The notes beneath the pieces were generated by a model. It ran no database searches. It was not told the DNA's origin and was given only the letters and a program-made list of their open reading frames with translations. Shown here piece after piece: positions 51,790 to 61,917 of a DNA stretch of 64,000 bases; positions within the stretch are counted from its first letter, which is position 1, and each line of letters begins with the position of its first letter. The stretch comes from an uncultured Caulobacterales bacterium (lineage in GTDB: Bacteria > Pseudomonadota > Alphaproteobacteria > Caulobacterales > Maricaulaceae), in assembly GCA_947503715.1 (NCBI GenBank), contig CANNER010000004.1, positions 1 to 64,000 on the forward strand, read 5' to 3'. The position numbers were made by a program, and so were the translations under genes.

Positions 51790-53988
51790 TTATTGGACAC
51801 CTTCAAGATGTAAGTCCGAATGAAAAATATGATATTGTCCCATCCAGGTCAGCGCCTGACCGTTAACAACAATCTCATGCGACTCCGTCTCATTTGTGTC
51901 ATCTGAAAGCCCGAAAGCCACGGTTTGTCCTGATTTTGTTTCAATCAGAATGACTTGATCTGAACCAGCCTCAAAACGTGTGACAGTATTGACGCGGCTA
52001 TGGCTTTCCAGAGTGTATTCTGATGTTGCGTTATATTCTCCGTGAGGTTCGATCACCGAAGCATAGGACACCCCGCCCGGTTTCTGGCTGCGCAAAATAA
52101 ATGCGGGTTCTCGGCGAAGGTTAAAGTTTGGGTCAGTCGCACCCGTTTCAGCGAAAATGATTTCCGTGTTATCCGGTACGGACGATGTGACAGTGTAAAA
52201 AGTCTTATCGAGTAGGAATGTAATTTGAGACAAACCGTTTACAGCTTCGCTGGCCGCCACCTTCCATAAATATTGATATCCATTTTCAGTCCCCAAAGGC
52301 GCACGGGAGTCCGTGTAAGCCGCGACATTAAAATTCGTATCGACGAGCTGCCCGTTATAATGGAAAGGCAGATCATATTGATGGATCCCTTGCGCATCCG
52401 CTTCGACCAAATCAATAATGACGGGCCGATTAAAAGCCTTGTCTTCAACCAAAGCCACCGTTCGTGCGAATGTCACATTATCATAGGCCGTTTCTATTTG
52501 GGCCGATGTAACTTTTAAATTTGGCTCATCGACAAAAGCGCCCAATGATGGCGCATTCTGGTTGCCGATATCGACATCACCGTCAAAGTGACTGACCTCA
52601 TCGATAACGAGCGTATTATGCGCGACCGATTGTTTGGCGTAAGCGTTATTTTCAGGCAGGTAGTGCCCGCCATATTTTGCTTCGATATTCAGAAAACGAG
52701 CCGCGCCATAGTCACGTAAAACCTCATACCCTTGATCATAAACCAGGAGTCCCATTTTATCGAAATGACCGTGGCCCAGTCCTTGTGACGTATTCTTTGC
52801 GACGACAACCAAATCATCCGGGTCATTTGAGGCGCGAATAATATCAAGCGCCCCTTCGGTCCCGTTTTCCCCGTCCCCCAAACGCATGGATTTGTAATCA
52901 AAGGCTTCCGTTTTTCCGGCAACAATATCCTGCGAAACTCTGCGACTTTCAGCCGTTAACATAAAGCGGCCCTGTTCCTGAGCAATGGAGAGGAGACCCT
53001 TATCGCCCGTCAGGTCATAGGCAATGGCCACACCATGCACGAGCTCCCGAGTTGCGATACCTTTATCTTTTATTGCGTCATTGATTGGAAAGAACAGCCC
53101 GCCGTAATTTTGTTGAATCGTTGCATAAATCGCTTTTTTCAGAATCCCGTCCCGTTTTTCAAAAATCTTGCGCTCTGGATTATTTCTCTCAACTTCCTGA
53201 GCAAAAATAACGAACGGCATGAGCGCAAAGCGCTGATAATAAGGCCCTTCATTATAATATCCATCAGGAGAAAAGAGCTTATCCATCTGCTTGAGAAAAC
53301 CCGCTTCGCCTGACTTATTCAAACCGAGTAAAGCCTGCTCAACATATTCAGGCTCATCAATCGCATAGCCCGTCAACCCAACAGCTGCCGTCGCCCATGT
53401 CCCGTGATTATGGACCTTGTTAAATGTTTCCGGCGAACCCTCTGAGAGGAAATCCGCCATGTTCCGGAGGAGATCCGTTTCAATTTTAGTCCGCTGATCC
53501 GCCGTCAATGTTTCTTTGATCGCACCGTAACTTTGAGACACATTTAAGAGAAACATGCTCTCATTTAAATTCTGCCAAAACATACGTCCCGGAGATTGCT
53601 CTTTCTGGGCAGGGTGCAAGTCCCAATCCGGATAGACATCCGCATAGGCGAGAAGAAGCTGGCCGGCAAAATCCGCGAATTTTTCTTCACCTGTCAACGC
53701 ATAGATTTGGCCAGCCTCATATATTACGGTAGCGTTCGCCTTGTGCTTTTCATGCGTGTAACCACCACCCGGATCCTTCGGGACGGGAACAATAATAGGT
53801 TCCGACATTTGTGAAGAGAGCTTCTCCTTAGCCGCACCTAAAGTGGCTTCAAAAGTGAGACCCTGAAAAGTGGAATTTTGCAAAACTTGTTTTTGGCCCG
53901 AAGGTTGAGACATGTCTCCTGGATGGCACCCTACAAGCAGAGTAGACAATGCGATGAGAGCGACGCCATACCGAAATGTTTGACTCAT
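51790..53988 (-). CDS. PL17 oligo-alginate lyase, lipoprotein
   Basis: 732 residues with a lipoprotein signal (lipobox LLVGC near residue 21). An alpha/alpha-toroid alginate-lyase domain with NHGTWATAAVGLTGYAI, then YYNEGPYYQRFAL, and a heparinase-like beta-sheet domain with GHGHFDKMGLLVYDQGYE. These match the PL17 catalytic Asn-His, Tyr and later His. It would release unsaturated uronate monomers exolytically in the periplasm or at the outer membrane. Its start overlaps the PL6 stop by four bases (ATGA), so it is translationally coupled to that lyase. Confidence 0.92.
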   Translation of the reverse strand: MSQTFRYGVALIALSTLLVGCHPGDMSQPSGQKQVLQNSTFQGLTFEATLGAAKEKLSSQMSEPIIVPVPKDPGGGYTHEKHKANATVIYEAGQIYALTGEEKFADFAGQLLLAYADVYPDWDLHPAQKEQSPGRMFWQNLNESMFLLNVSQSYGAIKETLTADQRTKIETDLLRNMADFLSEGSPETFNKVHNHGTWATAAVGLTGYAIDEPEYVEQALLGLNKSGEAGFLKQMDKLFSPDGYYNEGPYYQRFALMPFVIFAQEVERNNPERKIFEKRDGILKKAIYATIQQNYGGLFFPINDAIKDKGIATRELVHGVAIAYDLTGDKGLLSIAQEQGRFMLTAESRRVSQDIVAGKTEAFDYKSMRLGDGENGTEGALDIIRASNDPDDLVVVAKNTSQGLGHGHFDKMGLLVYDQGYEVLRDYGAARFLNIEAKYGGHYLPENNAYAKQSVAHNTLVIDEVSHFDGDVDIGNQNAPSLGAFVDEPNLKVTSAQIETAYDNVTFARTVALVEDKAFNRPVIIDLVEADAQGIHQYDLPFHYNGQLVDTNFNVAAYTDSRAPLGTENGYQYLWKVAASEAVNGLSQITFLLDKTFYTVTSSVPDNTEIIFAETGATDPNFNLRREPAFILRSQKPGGVSYASVIEPHGEYNATSEYTLESHSRVNTVTRFEAGSDQVILIETKSGQTVAFGLSDDTNETESHEIVVNGQALTWMGQYHIFHSDLHLEGVQ

Positions 53989-56237
53989 GGATTTAGCCCC
54001 GTATTGCCTTCAATAAAGGCCGTATTTTCCAATATGCTGTTAAGCTCACGAACTTGCGGCGGCTTAACATCCGTGAAATTGTTCTCTGTAATTTTTGTTT
54101 TTGGCTCACCAACTGTGTGGTTTATCACAAAAGGCTTGCTGTCTGAAAAGCTGTTCCCAGTGATATTTGTGACCTGAACGCCGTGCAGCAAAAGCGACGC
54201 CTTTGATTTATTGCGTTTATCCGACCCGATATTTGAAAGCGTCGAGTTATGCAGCTCAAAATGAGGTCCAAATGTGCTTTCATCAGTTCCACCCCGATAA
54301 AAACTTACGAGCTCCTGACCGATATTTTCAAATTCTGAATTTTCAATCGTGACATATTCAGCATTATAAATACCGTAATCATCATCTTCGCGATTCAACT
54401 TTAAAACCTGCCCTGAGACATTCTTAAATTTTGAATTCCGGATTAGAATATCGTCTGCAAATGTGCCTTTTGCAACAGAGACAACATTGAAGGAATGATT
54501 GACGTCAAGGTCTGTGATTTCTGTATCAATAATTTCCAGCCGATAATTCTTCAACATCGAATAAGGGCTGGTTCTGATAACCGAATTGCCGGCATTATCG
54601 GGACTATCCTTGCCGGAAACACCTAAGCCAATGACCTGAAGACTACCGCCATCTTCAATCTGGAAGAGCGCAGAACGGCCAAAGGACAGATTAACATCCC
54701 CCCGCCCCTGAATGGTCAGCGGCACATCAATTTTCAATAGTTTACTGACGGTATAGTCACCTTCGGAAAGCTCAAGAATATCTCCGGGTGCGGCCTTCTT
54801 TAGGGCATTAAAAATCGCCCCCTCTTCCGGCTGAACCTGATGCGTTTCCCCTGAACCAAAGGCAATATTTGGATCCACCTTCGGATACCAAGCAGGCCCA
54901 ACCATAGAGGGCGTCGTCACAGTCACATCTCTCGATATACCCGCCTCCACGCCAGTTTGTGGATACATCAGGCCGTTCTCGAGCCGCCCTAACGCCATTT
55001 CCTGTCGCCGGAATCCATCCGTAAAATCGGGTAAATCCTGCGGGCCCAGAACATTGTCCTTAAAGGCAATGCCCGACATATCATCATAGACGGTAAAGAC
55101 ATCGCGGCCATCATCATTGTAGATCAGATTGCCTTCGAATGTGCTGTTTTCGGGCACGCCGCTACGCTCTTCATCACTGCCCGCTCCGAGCTGGATGTTG
55201 TCACTATTTATCAGACTATTATTGATGATTTCTGCGTCAATAACCGGGTCATATCGATTTATCGGACCATTGGGCACACCGTTCATCACGACCAAAGCAC
55301 CGCCAAAACGCGTGCCTTTCAAGCCTTCCATATAATTATTCCGGATTGTCTGACCCGCATTAATCACACGAATACCGCCCGTATGGTCGGCATCATTTCC
55401 AAAAAACACGTTATTTTCGACAAGATTATTATTGCCATGACGCATTGTCAGCGTTCCACGGGATTCAAAAAATGTGTTGTTTTTAAAAGCGTTTTGCCCA
55501 GACTTATTGGAAATAATTTCAAGCTCACCATCGGCGCGATCAAAATAGTTATTCTCAACAACGGTATAACTATCCGTGCGGGAGAAATGACTGGTCCCAA
55601 TCCGCAATGTTTCCCCGCCATTTGACCCCAAGATTGGACGAGGCCCAAAATAATTATGATCTATGCGATGACGGTTTTCCTGGCTCGCCTCAGTATTGAG
55701 ACGGACAGCCATAGTTACACCCTTATTTCGCTTTCCAATCAGGTGATTATGATCAAAGCGGTTATTTTTCCCATACATCATAACCCATGAGTCAACTTCA
55801 TAGCGCTCAGGATTGTTATAATTGTCAATGACTACCTCACTGACGCGAGAGTTATTGGCCAGATCATCTTTATTTCGACGGAAGGAAATGACTTCGCTAG
55901 TCGGGGTATATCCGTCTTTAAAGACAAGACCAGAAACCTCTAAATGCTCACCCGCAAGCCTCAAATTGGATTGACCGGTCAAGACAACCTGACCCGGCGT
56001 CTCTGCCGTTAGCTTGATAGGGTTATCCGCCTCACCGCGCCCTGTGAACAGGATCTCAAAATCCACCCACTCACCATTAGCCAACGTCAGAGTGTCACCA
56101 GGCTGGGCATTCTGGACCGCAGCGCGATATTGCGCCTGGTCAGTGATAAGTCGACCATCAGTTTCCGCCGAGCAGGCGAGCAATAAAAAAGCCGATGCTG
56201 CGACAGATAAGTGCAATATTGTTTTAGATTGACCCAC
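53985..56237 (-). CDS. PL6 alginate lyase, two-domain, lipoprotein
   Basis: 750 residues, the length of two-domain PL6 enzymes. The lipobox is LLLAC near residue 22. Right-handed parallel beta-helix repeats fill both halves. The N-terminal half holds the catalytic signature: NGGETLRIGTSHFS, then lysine in NKSGQNAFKNN and arginine in TLTMRHGNNNLVEN. A second beta-helix occupies about residues 470-750. It starts alginate depolymerisation, and its product feeds the coupled PL17. The gap upstream (56238-56377) has ACCAAT/ATTGGT half-sites possibly read by the GntR protein. Confidence 0.93.
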   Translation of the reverse strand: MGQSKTILHLSVAASAFLLLACSAETDGRLITDQAQYRAAVQNAQPGDTLTLANGEWVDFEILFTGRGEADNPIKLTAETPGQVVLTGQSNLRLAGEHLEVSGLVFKDGYTPTSEVISFRRNKDDLANNSRVSEVVIDNYNNPERYEVDSWVMMYGKNNRFDHNHLIGKRNKGVTMAVRLNTEASQENRHRIDHNYFGPRPILGSNGGETLRIGTSHFSRTDSYTVVENNYFDRADGELEIISNKSGQNAFKNNTFFESRGTLTMRHGNNNLVENNVFFGNDADHTGGIRVINAGQTIRNNYMEGLKGTRFGGALVVMNGVPNGPINRYDPVIDAEIINNSLINSDNIQLGAGSDEERSGVPENSTFEGNLIYNDDGRDVFTVYDDMSGIAFKDNVLGPQDLPDFTDGFRRQEMALGRLENGLMYPQTGVEAGISRDVTVTTPSMVGPAWYPKVDPNIAFGSGETHQVQPEEGAIFNALKKAAPGDILELSEGDYTVSKLLKIDVPLTIQGRGDVNLSFGRSALFQIEDGGSLQVIGLGVSGKDSPDNAGNSVIRTSPYSMLKNYRLEIIDTEITDLDVNHSFNVVSVAKGTFADDILIRNSKFKNVSGQVLKLNREDDDYGIYNAEYVTIENSEFENIGQELVSFYRGGTDESTFGPHFELHNSTLSNIGSDKRNKSKASLLLHGVQVTNITGNSFSDSKPFVINHTVGEPKTKITENNFTDVKPPQVRELNSILENTAFIEGNTGLNP

Positions 56238-56377
56238 TTACCCCATACTCCCCTTTAAACAGTGAGAAGATTTTGGACTTTCTCAATCTGTTCGCATTGT
56301 TATTGGGATGAGGTGTCGTCAATCCTTCCAAATATGTCAACCAATAATGCCAACCAATTCATGATATTGGTATAGCT

Positions 56378-57124
56378 CTATGAGAGCTGTTTGGTCAGAA
56401 GGAAGCGAGACCGGCTTTCAGATGCCTTTCGCTTGACCTCTTGATAAGCCGCCTCCTCAGAAGCCTCTAAAAGCGCTTCGATCATGCGGGTAAAGTGCGC
56501 CCGCATCGCCAATCGCGCTGCAGAAGAATCTTTATTTTTCAGAGCATTAAGGATCGCACGATGCTCATCACCTCGGTGACTTGAATCCTTATCACAAACT
56601 TTACGATACACTTTCTGAAGCTGCGCGGCTTCCGTCCGCATTTCCCACATACTGTCGACCACATACATAATCGCGTGATTATTTGTCGCCCGCGCGATTG
56701 CGCTGTGAAAGGCTTCATCCGCGTCATCGGGCGACATATTCGCCTTTATCTCTCCGGACATAATCGCAATATATCTCTCTAACTCCGCAATAGCTTCATC
56801 AGTTATAATTGGTGCCGCAAGAGCCGCGGCCTCAGCTTCAAACAAGGCCCGAGCTTCCGTTAACTCAAATGGGCCAACCTTCGGTAAACCCGTGAGAGGC
56901 AAGTGACTGCCGTCTAATACATAGGCACCGGATCCGACTTTAATTTCAATACGCCCTTGCGCCTGTAGAGCAATTTCGGCCTCGCGCACCGATACACGGC
57001 TCACCCCAAATTTTTCCGCAAGATCACGCTCCCCCGGCAATCGACTTCCCGGCGGAAATACGCCGGAGTCGATCAGTTCCAGAATTTTATTCGCGACCGT
57101 GTGATATAATCGTTTTTCAGCCAT
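56378..57124 (-). CDS. GntR/FadR-type transcriptional regulator
   Basis: 248 residues. An N-terminal winged helix-turn-helix (LPGERDLAEKFGVSRVSVRE, then IEIKVGSGAYVLDG) and a C-terminal all-helical FCD ligand domain. FadR-type members near uronate genes sense sugar acids and bind TTGGT...ACCAA palindromes. One such palindrome lies at 60367-60381 before the TonB receptor, and TATACCAAT half-sites lie before this gene (57134) and ATTGGTATAG before PL6. It is co-directional with the locus and lies between PL6 and the receptor. Confidence 0.9.
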   Translation of the reverse strand: MAEKRLYHTVANKILELIDSGVFPPGSRLPGERDLAEKFGVSRVSVREAEIALQAQGRIEIKVGSGAYVLDGSHLPLTGLPKVGPFELTEARALFEAEAAALAAPIITDEAIAELERYIAIMSGEIKANMSPDDADEAFHSAIARATNNHAIMYVVDSMWEMRTEAAQLQKVYRKVCDKDSSHRGDEHRAILNALKNKDSSAARLAMRAHFTRMIEALLEASEEAAYQEVKRKASESRSRFLLTKQLS

Positions 57125-57180
57125 GTCTCGCCCTATACCAATTTTCTTCCGTTAGTATAATTGCCTAGTCCAATTTGCAA

Positions 57181-57209
57181 ACAAAAAACGCCTCCCCGAG
57201 GGGAGGCGT
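57181..57209 (-). terminator. Intrinsic terminator after alginate TonB receptor
   Basis: Perfect 10-bp stem ACGCCTCCCC/GGGGAGGCGT with a tight loop, then a run of T on the minus strand. It lies about 39 bp after the receptor stop and before the GntR gene. Confidence 0.9.
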
Positions 57210-57247
57210 CAAAGCAGAACCTGCAATATTAACTTACGCTTCGTCGC

Positions 57248-60200
57248 TTAGAATGTGTAGCTCGCACCAAACACAACACGACGATCCGTAATACCCTGGT
57301 AACAGAGCAGGCCACCGTCACTCAGGCAGAAGACATCAGAGCTTGCTTCGGTCAAGTTAACCGCATCAACTTGAAGCGTCAGCCCATCAATCACTTCATA
57401 ACTCAGGCTACCGTTCAACTGACCACGAGATTCTTGAATGCCTCTGAAGCCAAATGGTGTAAAGGAGTTAGCTGTGCCCGGTAAATCATCCGTCGCAAAA
57501 GCATCACGCCATGTATAACGCAATCTCGCAGAGATACCGTATTTTTCGTAATAACCCGTGATGTTGTAGGCATGGTTGGAGAGATTCAATAATGTTGCCT
57601 GCTCACGTGTGGGATTAGCAACCCCTTGAGCCGTGAAAATGACATTGTTTCGGTTCCCTGAAACAGGGACAAAGCCGGTATTATTTGTCTCATCTTGATA
57701 TGTGTAGTTAGCCAGCACACCAAAACCGGAGGCAAATCCAAGCTGATCTTCCCACTCTGAAAGATTATATTGAATCGCGACTTCAACACCCTCTTGGATC
57801 GTTGAATTATCAGAGTTGAAAGTTGTGCGGTTACCAACACAAACCCCAATTTCATCATTCAGACCGAAAATACCTGAGGATGTTCCTGGGGAGAAAATTC
57901 CGCCACCTTCGCAAGGGGCAGTGACATCACGAAGCCCACCCGTTTCATCTGGCTGATCAATGGCTTCACCGAATAGACCTGCACGCTCTTTACGGAAGAC
58001 GCCAACTGTCAACACAGCCTCAGGCGCAAAATACCAATCAATAGAGGCATCAAGGTTTTCAACCTCTTCCGGCACCAAGAATGGGTTACCACCATCTGAT
58101 AGACCGTTCACGCCCCCAAAATCTGGGAAGGTTCTGGCCGCTGTAATATCGGTGAAGTCAGGACGACGGATGTCTTCAGTATAAGAGCCGCGAAGGACAA
58201 TGTCCTCAGTGACATCAATAGCCACGTTCACACGTGGTAGGAAATGATCGTAACCATTATCAACAGTCACCAAAGATGCGACGCCATCTGTGAACTGGTT
58301 CGCAGTCGATTCCAGATCCGTGTCTATATAACGAAGACCCACATTACCACGAACTTTATCAAAAATATCAAAATTCACTTGACCGTAAATCGCAAGTGTA
58401 TCTTCCGTGATATCAAAGAAAGCACCATCATCAGAAATCAAATCGCCGCCAAAGAGCGGGTCTAGGCCTTGTTGTATTGCTGCGGCATTGATTGCAGCTG
58501 TAGCCTCTCTCAGGTTCCGAGTTAAATTCGGATCTACCTGTAAGACACCATCAACGGCCAAGCTGTTTCCAGTTCCGGAAGCGAAATTATCAGGGATCTC
58601 ATTAAGAAATTGAGAAATCCCACCTGCATTCAAGCTACCTTCGAGTCTGCCGCTTCCGCTGACACGCGCGTTCCGATCGTCTCTGATACTCTGACGCTCT
58701 CCGAAACGTACCCCTACGTCTACAGAACTTACGAAATCAGAGAAACCTGTTTCGGAAAAGTCATAATTTGCATCAAAACGAAAAGCCCGATCCACGTTTT
58801 CTCTAACATCGGCACTATAGGTGGGGTTACCATCGACGACATAATTGTTAGGATCCAAGAGATCCGCTTCTGATGGGGCGAAAGGATCTGCAAAATTGAT
58901 GTCGAAACCGAAACCATCACCTAGGTCGAAGATAAGCGGCGTACCATTCTCATCTCTAAATCCATCCCCGCTCGGCGCGATAAATGAGTTCGGATTAATG
59001 AAGTTGAGGTTGACCGCAAGGTTTGGATTTTCAGTGAATGAGCTGGATCGTGCGAATTCAGCATTAAGCGTTAAAGCTTCAGTTGCTTCCCACTCACCAC
59101 CAAGTCTGACAGTTGTTGTGTCGGTAAAGCGCGAACCGCCATCAGACGCAACGCGGAAGAATGGAGCACCCCGACCATCATTCACCTGAGCATCAGCCTG
59201 AAGCGGGGTGAATGTACCCTGGGTAACAATGGCAATGCTACCAAAATCTTGGTTACCATTTTCACCTCGGACAGATCCAATGTCAACAGTGTCAAAGGCC
59301 GTGAAATCAACACTGCCCCCAGGGACGACAGCACGATCACCAGCACCGTTTAAACGACTGACATTAGACGCCTGAACACGAGACCCTGAAAGATCACGCT
59401 GTTGGTCATTATAGACCACGTCGGCAAACAATCTCAGATCCTGTGTTGGCTTAAACTCTAACGAACCTGCCAAGTTGAGCGTTTCGAATTCCTGTGTTCT
59501 TTGAACTTGATTCAAGAACTGAACACCCAAAAATCGGTCAACGCCCGCAGGACACTGTAGTGACGGAACATCGACCGTACAATCATTAAGGATATCGCGG
59601 TCAAGACGCGGGCGGAATGCCGTATTCTCTGACTTGGTATAGCTACCACTTGCAACAAAACCAACCTCTTGCCCCCTGGCGTTCTCCCATTTGTTACCAA
59701 TGGCGCCGGACACGCGAGGCAAAATTCCATCCGTCAGGCTGCTATCTTCACCTTGGATCCGTACAGAGGCGAGCATATCTGTAAGGTCCAACGGACGAAT
59801 AGTTCGCAGGTTAATCGTACCGCCGACTGCGCCCTCAATGTGATGCGCTTCCGGTGCTTTAATAACTTCTAGACCCGCAATAATCGCTGGATTGACGTCT
59901 GTGAAATTGATACCTACGCGACCATTTCCAGACCCTACAGTTGTTACACCGTTGAACTGAATAAGGTTTTGACCGGAACCACGAATTTGAACGCCTGTAC
60001 CAACGCCTTCGGTTCGTGTAATTTGGATACCTGTGATGTTTTCCAGAACCTCAGCAAGGTTTTGATCTGGCAATTTACCAATATCTTCAGCGAAAATTAC
60101 CTCAACGAGACTATCGGCCTCACGCTTTTCAATCAGCGCATTTTGGAGTGATGCACGAATACCCGTCGCGACAACAACGTCATCGGACTCGGCATCTTGC

Positions 60201-60277
60201 GCCGATACGGATGTCGCCATCGCCATGACGGACACGGATGCCAAGGCAGCCTTTAGAAAGGTTTTTTGATATTTCAT
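57248..60277 (-). CDS. TonB-dependent receptor of alginate locus
   Basis: 1,009 residues. A signal peptide ends VSAQ near residue 26. A plug domain with DLAEVLENITGIQITR-like sequence (here NLAEVLENITGIQITR), GVQIRGSGQNLIQFNG and EAHHIEGAVGGTINLRT precedes a large barrel that ends in SYTF. The size and plug fit the TIGR01782-type receptors common in Caulobacterales and Maricaulales sugar loci. It should import alginate oligomers across the outer membrane. It has its own terminator and a GntR-type palindrome 90 bp upstream. Confidence 0.93.
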   Translation of the reverse strand: MKYQKTFLKAALASVSVMAMATSVSAQDAESDDVVVATGIRASLQNALIEKREADSLVEVIFAEDIGKLPDQNLAEVLENITGIQITRTEGVGTGVQIRGSGQNLIQFNGVTTVGSGNGRVGINFTDVNPAIIAGLEVIKAPEAHHIEGAVGGTINLRTIRPLDLTDMLASVRIQGEDSSLTDGILPRVSGAIGNKWENARGQEVGFVASGSYTKSENTAFRPRLDRDILNDCTVDVPSLQCPAGVDRFLGVQFLNQVQRTQEFETLNLAGSLEFKPTQDLRLFADVVYNDQQRDLSGSRVQASNVSRLNGAGDRAVVPGGSVDFTAFDTVDIGSVRGENGNQDFGSIAIVTQGTFTPLQADAQVNDGRGAPFFRVASDGGSRFTDTTTVRLGGEWEATEALTLNAEFARSSSFTENPNLAVNLNFINPNSFIAPSGDGFRDENGTPLIFDLGDGFGFDINFADPFAPSEADLLDPNNYVVDGNPTYSADVRENVDRAFRFDANYDFSETGFSDFVSSVDVGVRFGERQSIRDDRNARVSGSGRLEGSLNAGGISQFLNEIPDNFASGTGNSLAVDGVLQVDPNLTRNLREATAAINAAAIQQGLDPLFGGDLISDDGAFFDITEDTLAIYGQVNFDIFDKVRGNVGLRYIDTDLESTANQFTDGVASLVTVDNGYDHFLPRVNVAIDVTEDIVLRGSYTEDIRRPDFTDITAARTFPDFGGVNGLSDGGNPFLVPEEVENLDASIDWYFAPEAVLTVGVFRKERAGLFGEAIDQPDETGGLRDVTAPCEGGGIFSPGTSSGIFGLNDEIGVCVGNRTTFNSDNSTIQEGVEVAIQYNLSEWEDQLGFASGFGVLANYTYQDETNNTGFVPVSGNRNNVIFTAQGVANPTREQATLLNLSNHAYNITGYYEKYGISARLRYTWRDAFATDDLPGTANSFTPFGFRGIQESRGQLNGSLSYEVIDGLTLQVDAVNLTEASSDVFCLSDGGLLCYQGITDRRVVFGASYTF

Positions 60278-60654
60278 TTTGTTCCCCTGAAATATGGATT
60301 TTTATTAACAACTTAAAGAACCAAGAAAAAAACGGTGTCAACCTTTATGTTGACCAATAAATTAATATTGGTCCTACCAATTAACGATTTCATGGTTTTG
60401 TTGTAATTTAGCAACATCGTTGTATTGACAGCCATAAGCGAAAGTCAGTCAAAAACGTCGCACGACTTCGCTCTTAATATTTTGTCGGTGAGAAGTTCAA
60501 TTTGGAAACATCCATACCACCGTCCTGACTTACGCCCCCTATCTACGGGGTGGCATATTTCTTGCCATGAGAATGATGAAGGTTTATCGGGCAGATGATG
60601 AGACGGCCAGGTCGGCTTCAATCCACACCTTTAATTTCGAGAGTAGAAACTGTG
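60278..60654. other. Divergent intergenic region with GntR-type operator
   Basis: No gene. It contains GTCAAC/GTTGAC and GACCAAT/ATTGGTC inverted repeats at 60336-60372 and the perfect palindrome at 60367-60381, then A/T-rich sequence up to the NTF2-like gene. It should carry promoters for the alginate receptor and for the plus-strand gene. Confidence 0.5.
60367..60381. promoter_or_regulatory. GntR (UxuR/ExuR-like) operator
   Basis: Perfect ATTGGTCCTACCAAT palindrome with a three-base centre, close to the TTGGT-N-ACCAA sites bound by FadR-type uronate regulators. It lies about 90 bp before the receptor start. Confidence 0.55.
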
Positions 60655-61008
60655 ATGACAACGTCTAATGTATATGAGATTTTTAACGACTTTTTGGCGT
60701 TTAAAGACCCAACGCAGGTTTTGGATTTAGCCACTCATTTAGAGGTCTTTGGATCCGCAACTTTGAGCGATGGAAAAGTCTATACGGGCGAGGCGGCCCC
60801 GGAAGCCTTTCGGGAGGCCATCCGCCGTCATGCGGAAACAAAAAAGTCATCTGTAAAACTAGGAAAGATTTCCTCGCGGGTCGGAGATGACACGGCCGCG
60901 ATCTTTGTCACAGAAGTGAAAGGAAAGCGAACAAGTCAATCTAGCGCCTTCTCAATCACACTGCGCGGATCCGATATGATTGGTTTTGTTGAAACAATCT
61001 CAGCCTAA
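60655..61008 (+). CDS. NTF2/SnoaL-like small protein
   Basis: 117 residues from ATG 60655; the longer upstream frame is not needed. The pattern of an N-terminal helix pair, then FGSATLSDGKVYTGEAAPEA and three antiparallel strands ending GFVETISA resembles the NTF2-like cone fold. No catalytic set is recognisable. It converges on the Rmd-like gene and is otherwise isolated. The family call is from pattern only. Confidence 0.5.
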   Translation: MTTSNVYEIFNDFLAFKDPTQVLDLATHLEVFGSATLSDGKVYTGEAAPEAFREAIRRHAETKKSSVKLGKISSRVGDDTAAIFVTEVKGKRTSQSSAFSITLRGSDMIGFVETISA

Positions 61009-61018
61009 TACCAGATAA

Positions 61019-61915
61019 TTATAGGCGCTCCAGCATAAAGCGGAGCGTCGCTTCCAAATCATGGATAGGTTTCGGAGCCCCCGCATCGCGCAGCTGCTTC
61101 GGGTCCCCAACGAGTTTTAAGAGCGCCCCGGGCGTGCCCGTCGTGATAATTTCTGGATGATGTCCGGTAATATTCGACAGAGTTTCCAAGACATCTCCCA
61201 CGCTCGCGGCATGACCTGAGCAGAGGTTAAGAACGCCCGTCGCCTCGCGTGCCATTAAGGCCACGTAAGACGAAACAGCATCGCGCACATCCCAAAATTC
61301 CCGAATAGAGACGGTCTCCCACAACTCAATTCTCTGCTGCCGCCCCGAAAATGCTTTCACAAGTTTTGGCACAATAAAATGATCGGGCTGTTCAGGTCCC
61401 GTGTAATTAAACGGCCTGAGGCAGAGTGTCGGCAAACCTGACCCCGCCGCCAGATTTTCCATATCAAGTTTTGACTGCCCATATGCATTCGCAGGCATTG
61501 GGGTGCGATTTTCGGAGACTGGTTCTGGACCGGGATTGCCATAGACAGCAGCACTGCTCGCCAGTGTAATATGCTTTAAACGCGGCGCATAATCCTGTGC
61601 TGCGTTTAACACATTCGCCGCACCGTCAACATTGACCCGCGTGTAAACCTCTTCGTCATCGCGACGTGTCGCACTGATCGCAGCTAAATGAACAATATGC
61701 GTTGGATCAGCAGTTTTTACAGCAGCAATCGTCGCGCTGACGTCACATATATCCGCAATGTGAACCGGAAAATCTGCGGACATAATGGGGTGGCGCGAGA
61801 GTCCCGCCACATCCCCACCTGCAGCCCGAATAGCGGAAATAAGGTGCTGCCCGGTAAAGCCCTCAGCCCCTGTGACGAGGACCTTTGCTCCCGCTAAACT
61901 CCCTGAACGGGTCAT
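61019..61915 (-). CDS. NAD-dependent sugar epimerase/reductase, Rmd-like
   Basis: 298 residues from ATG 61915, three bases after the Gmd stop. Extended SDR features: VLVTGAEGFTGQHL cofactor loop, SSAAVYGNPG, and the YGQSKLDME active-site tyrosine-lysine. It follows GDP-mannose 4,6-dehydratase, so reduction of GDP-4-keto-6-deoxy-mannose to GDP-rhamnose (Rmd) is likely; a 4-epimerase or another GDP-sugar enzyme is possible. Part of a surface-polysaccharide operon. Confidence 0.82.
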   Translation of the reverse strand: MTRSGSLAGAKVLVTGAEGFTGQHLISAIRAAGGDVAGLSRHPIMSADFPVHIADICDVSATIAAVKTADPTHIVHLAAISATRRDDEEVYTRVNVDGAANVLNAAQDYAPRLKHITLASSAAVYGNPGPEPVSENRTPMPANAYGQSKLDMENLAAGSGLPTLCLRPFNYTGPEQPDHFIVPKLVKAFSGRQQRIELWETVSIREFWDVRDAVSSYVALMAREATGVLNLCSGHAASVGDVLETLSNITGHHPEIITTGTPGALLKLVGDPKQLRDAGAPKPIHDLEATLRFMLERL

Positions 61916-61917
61916 AT

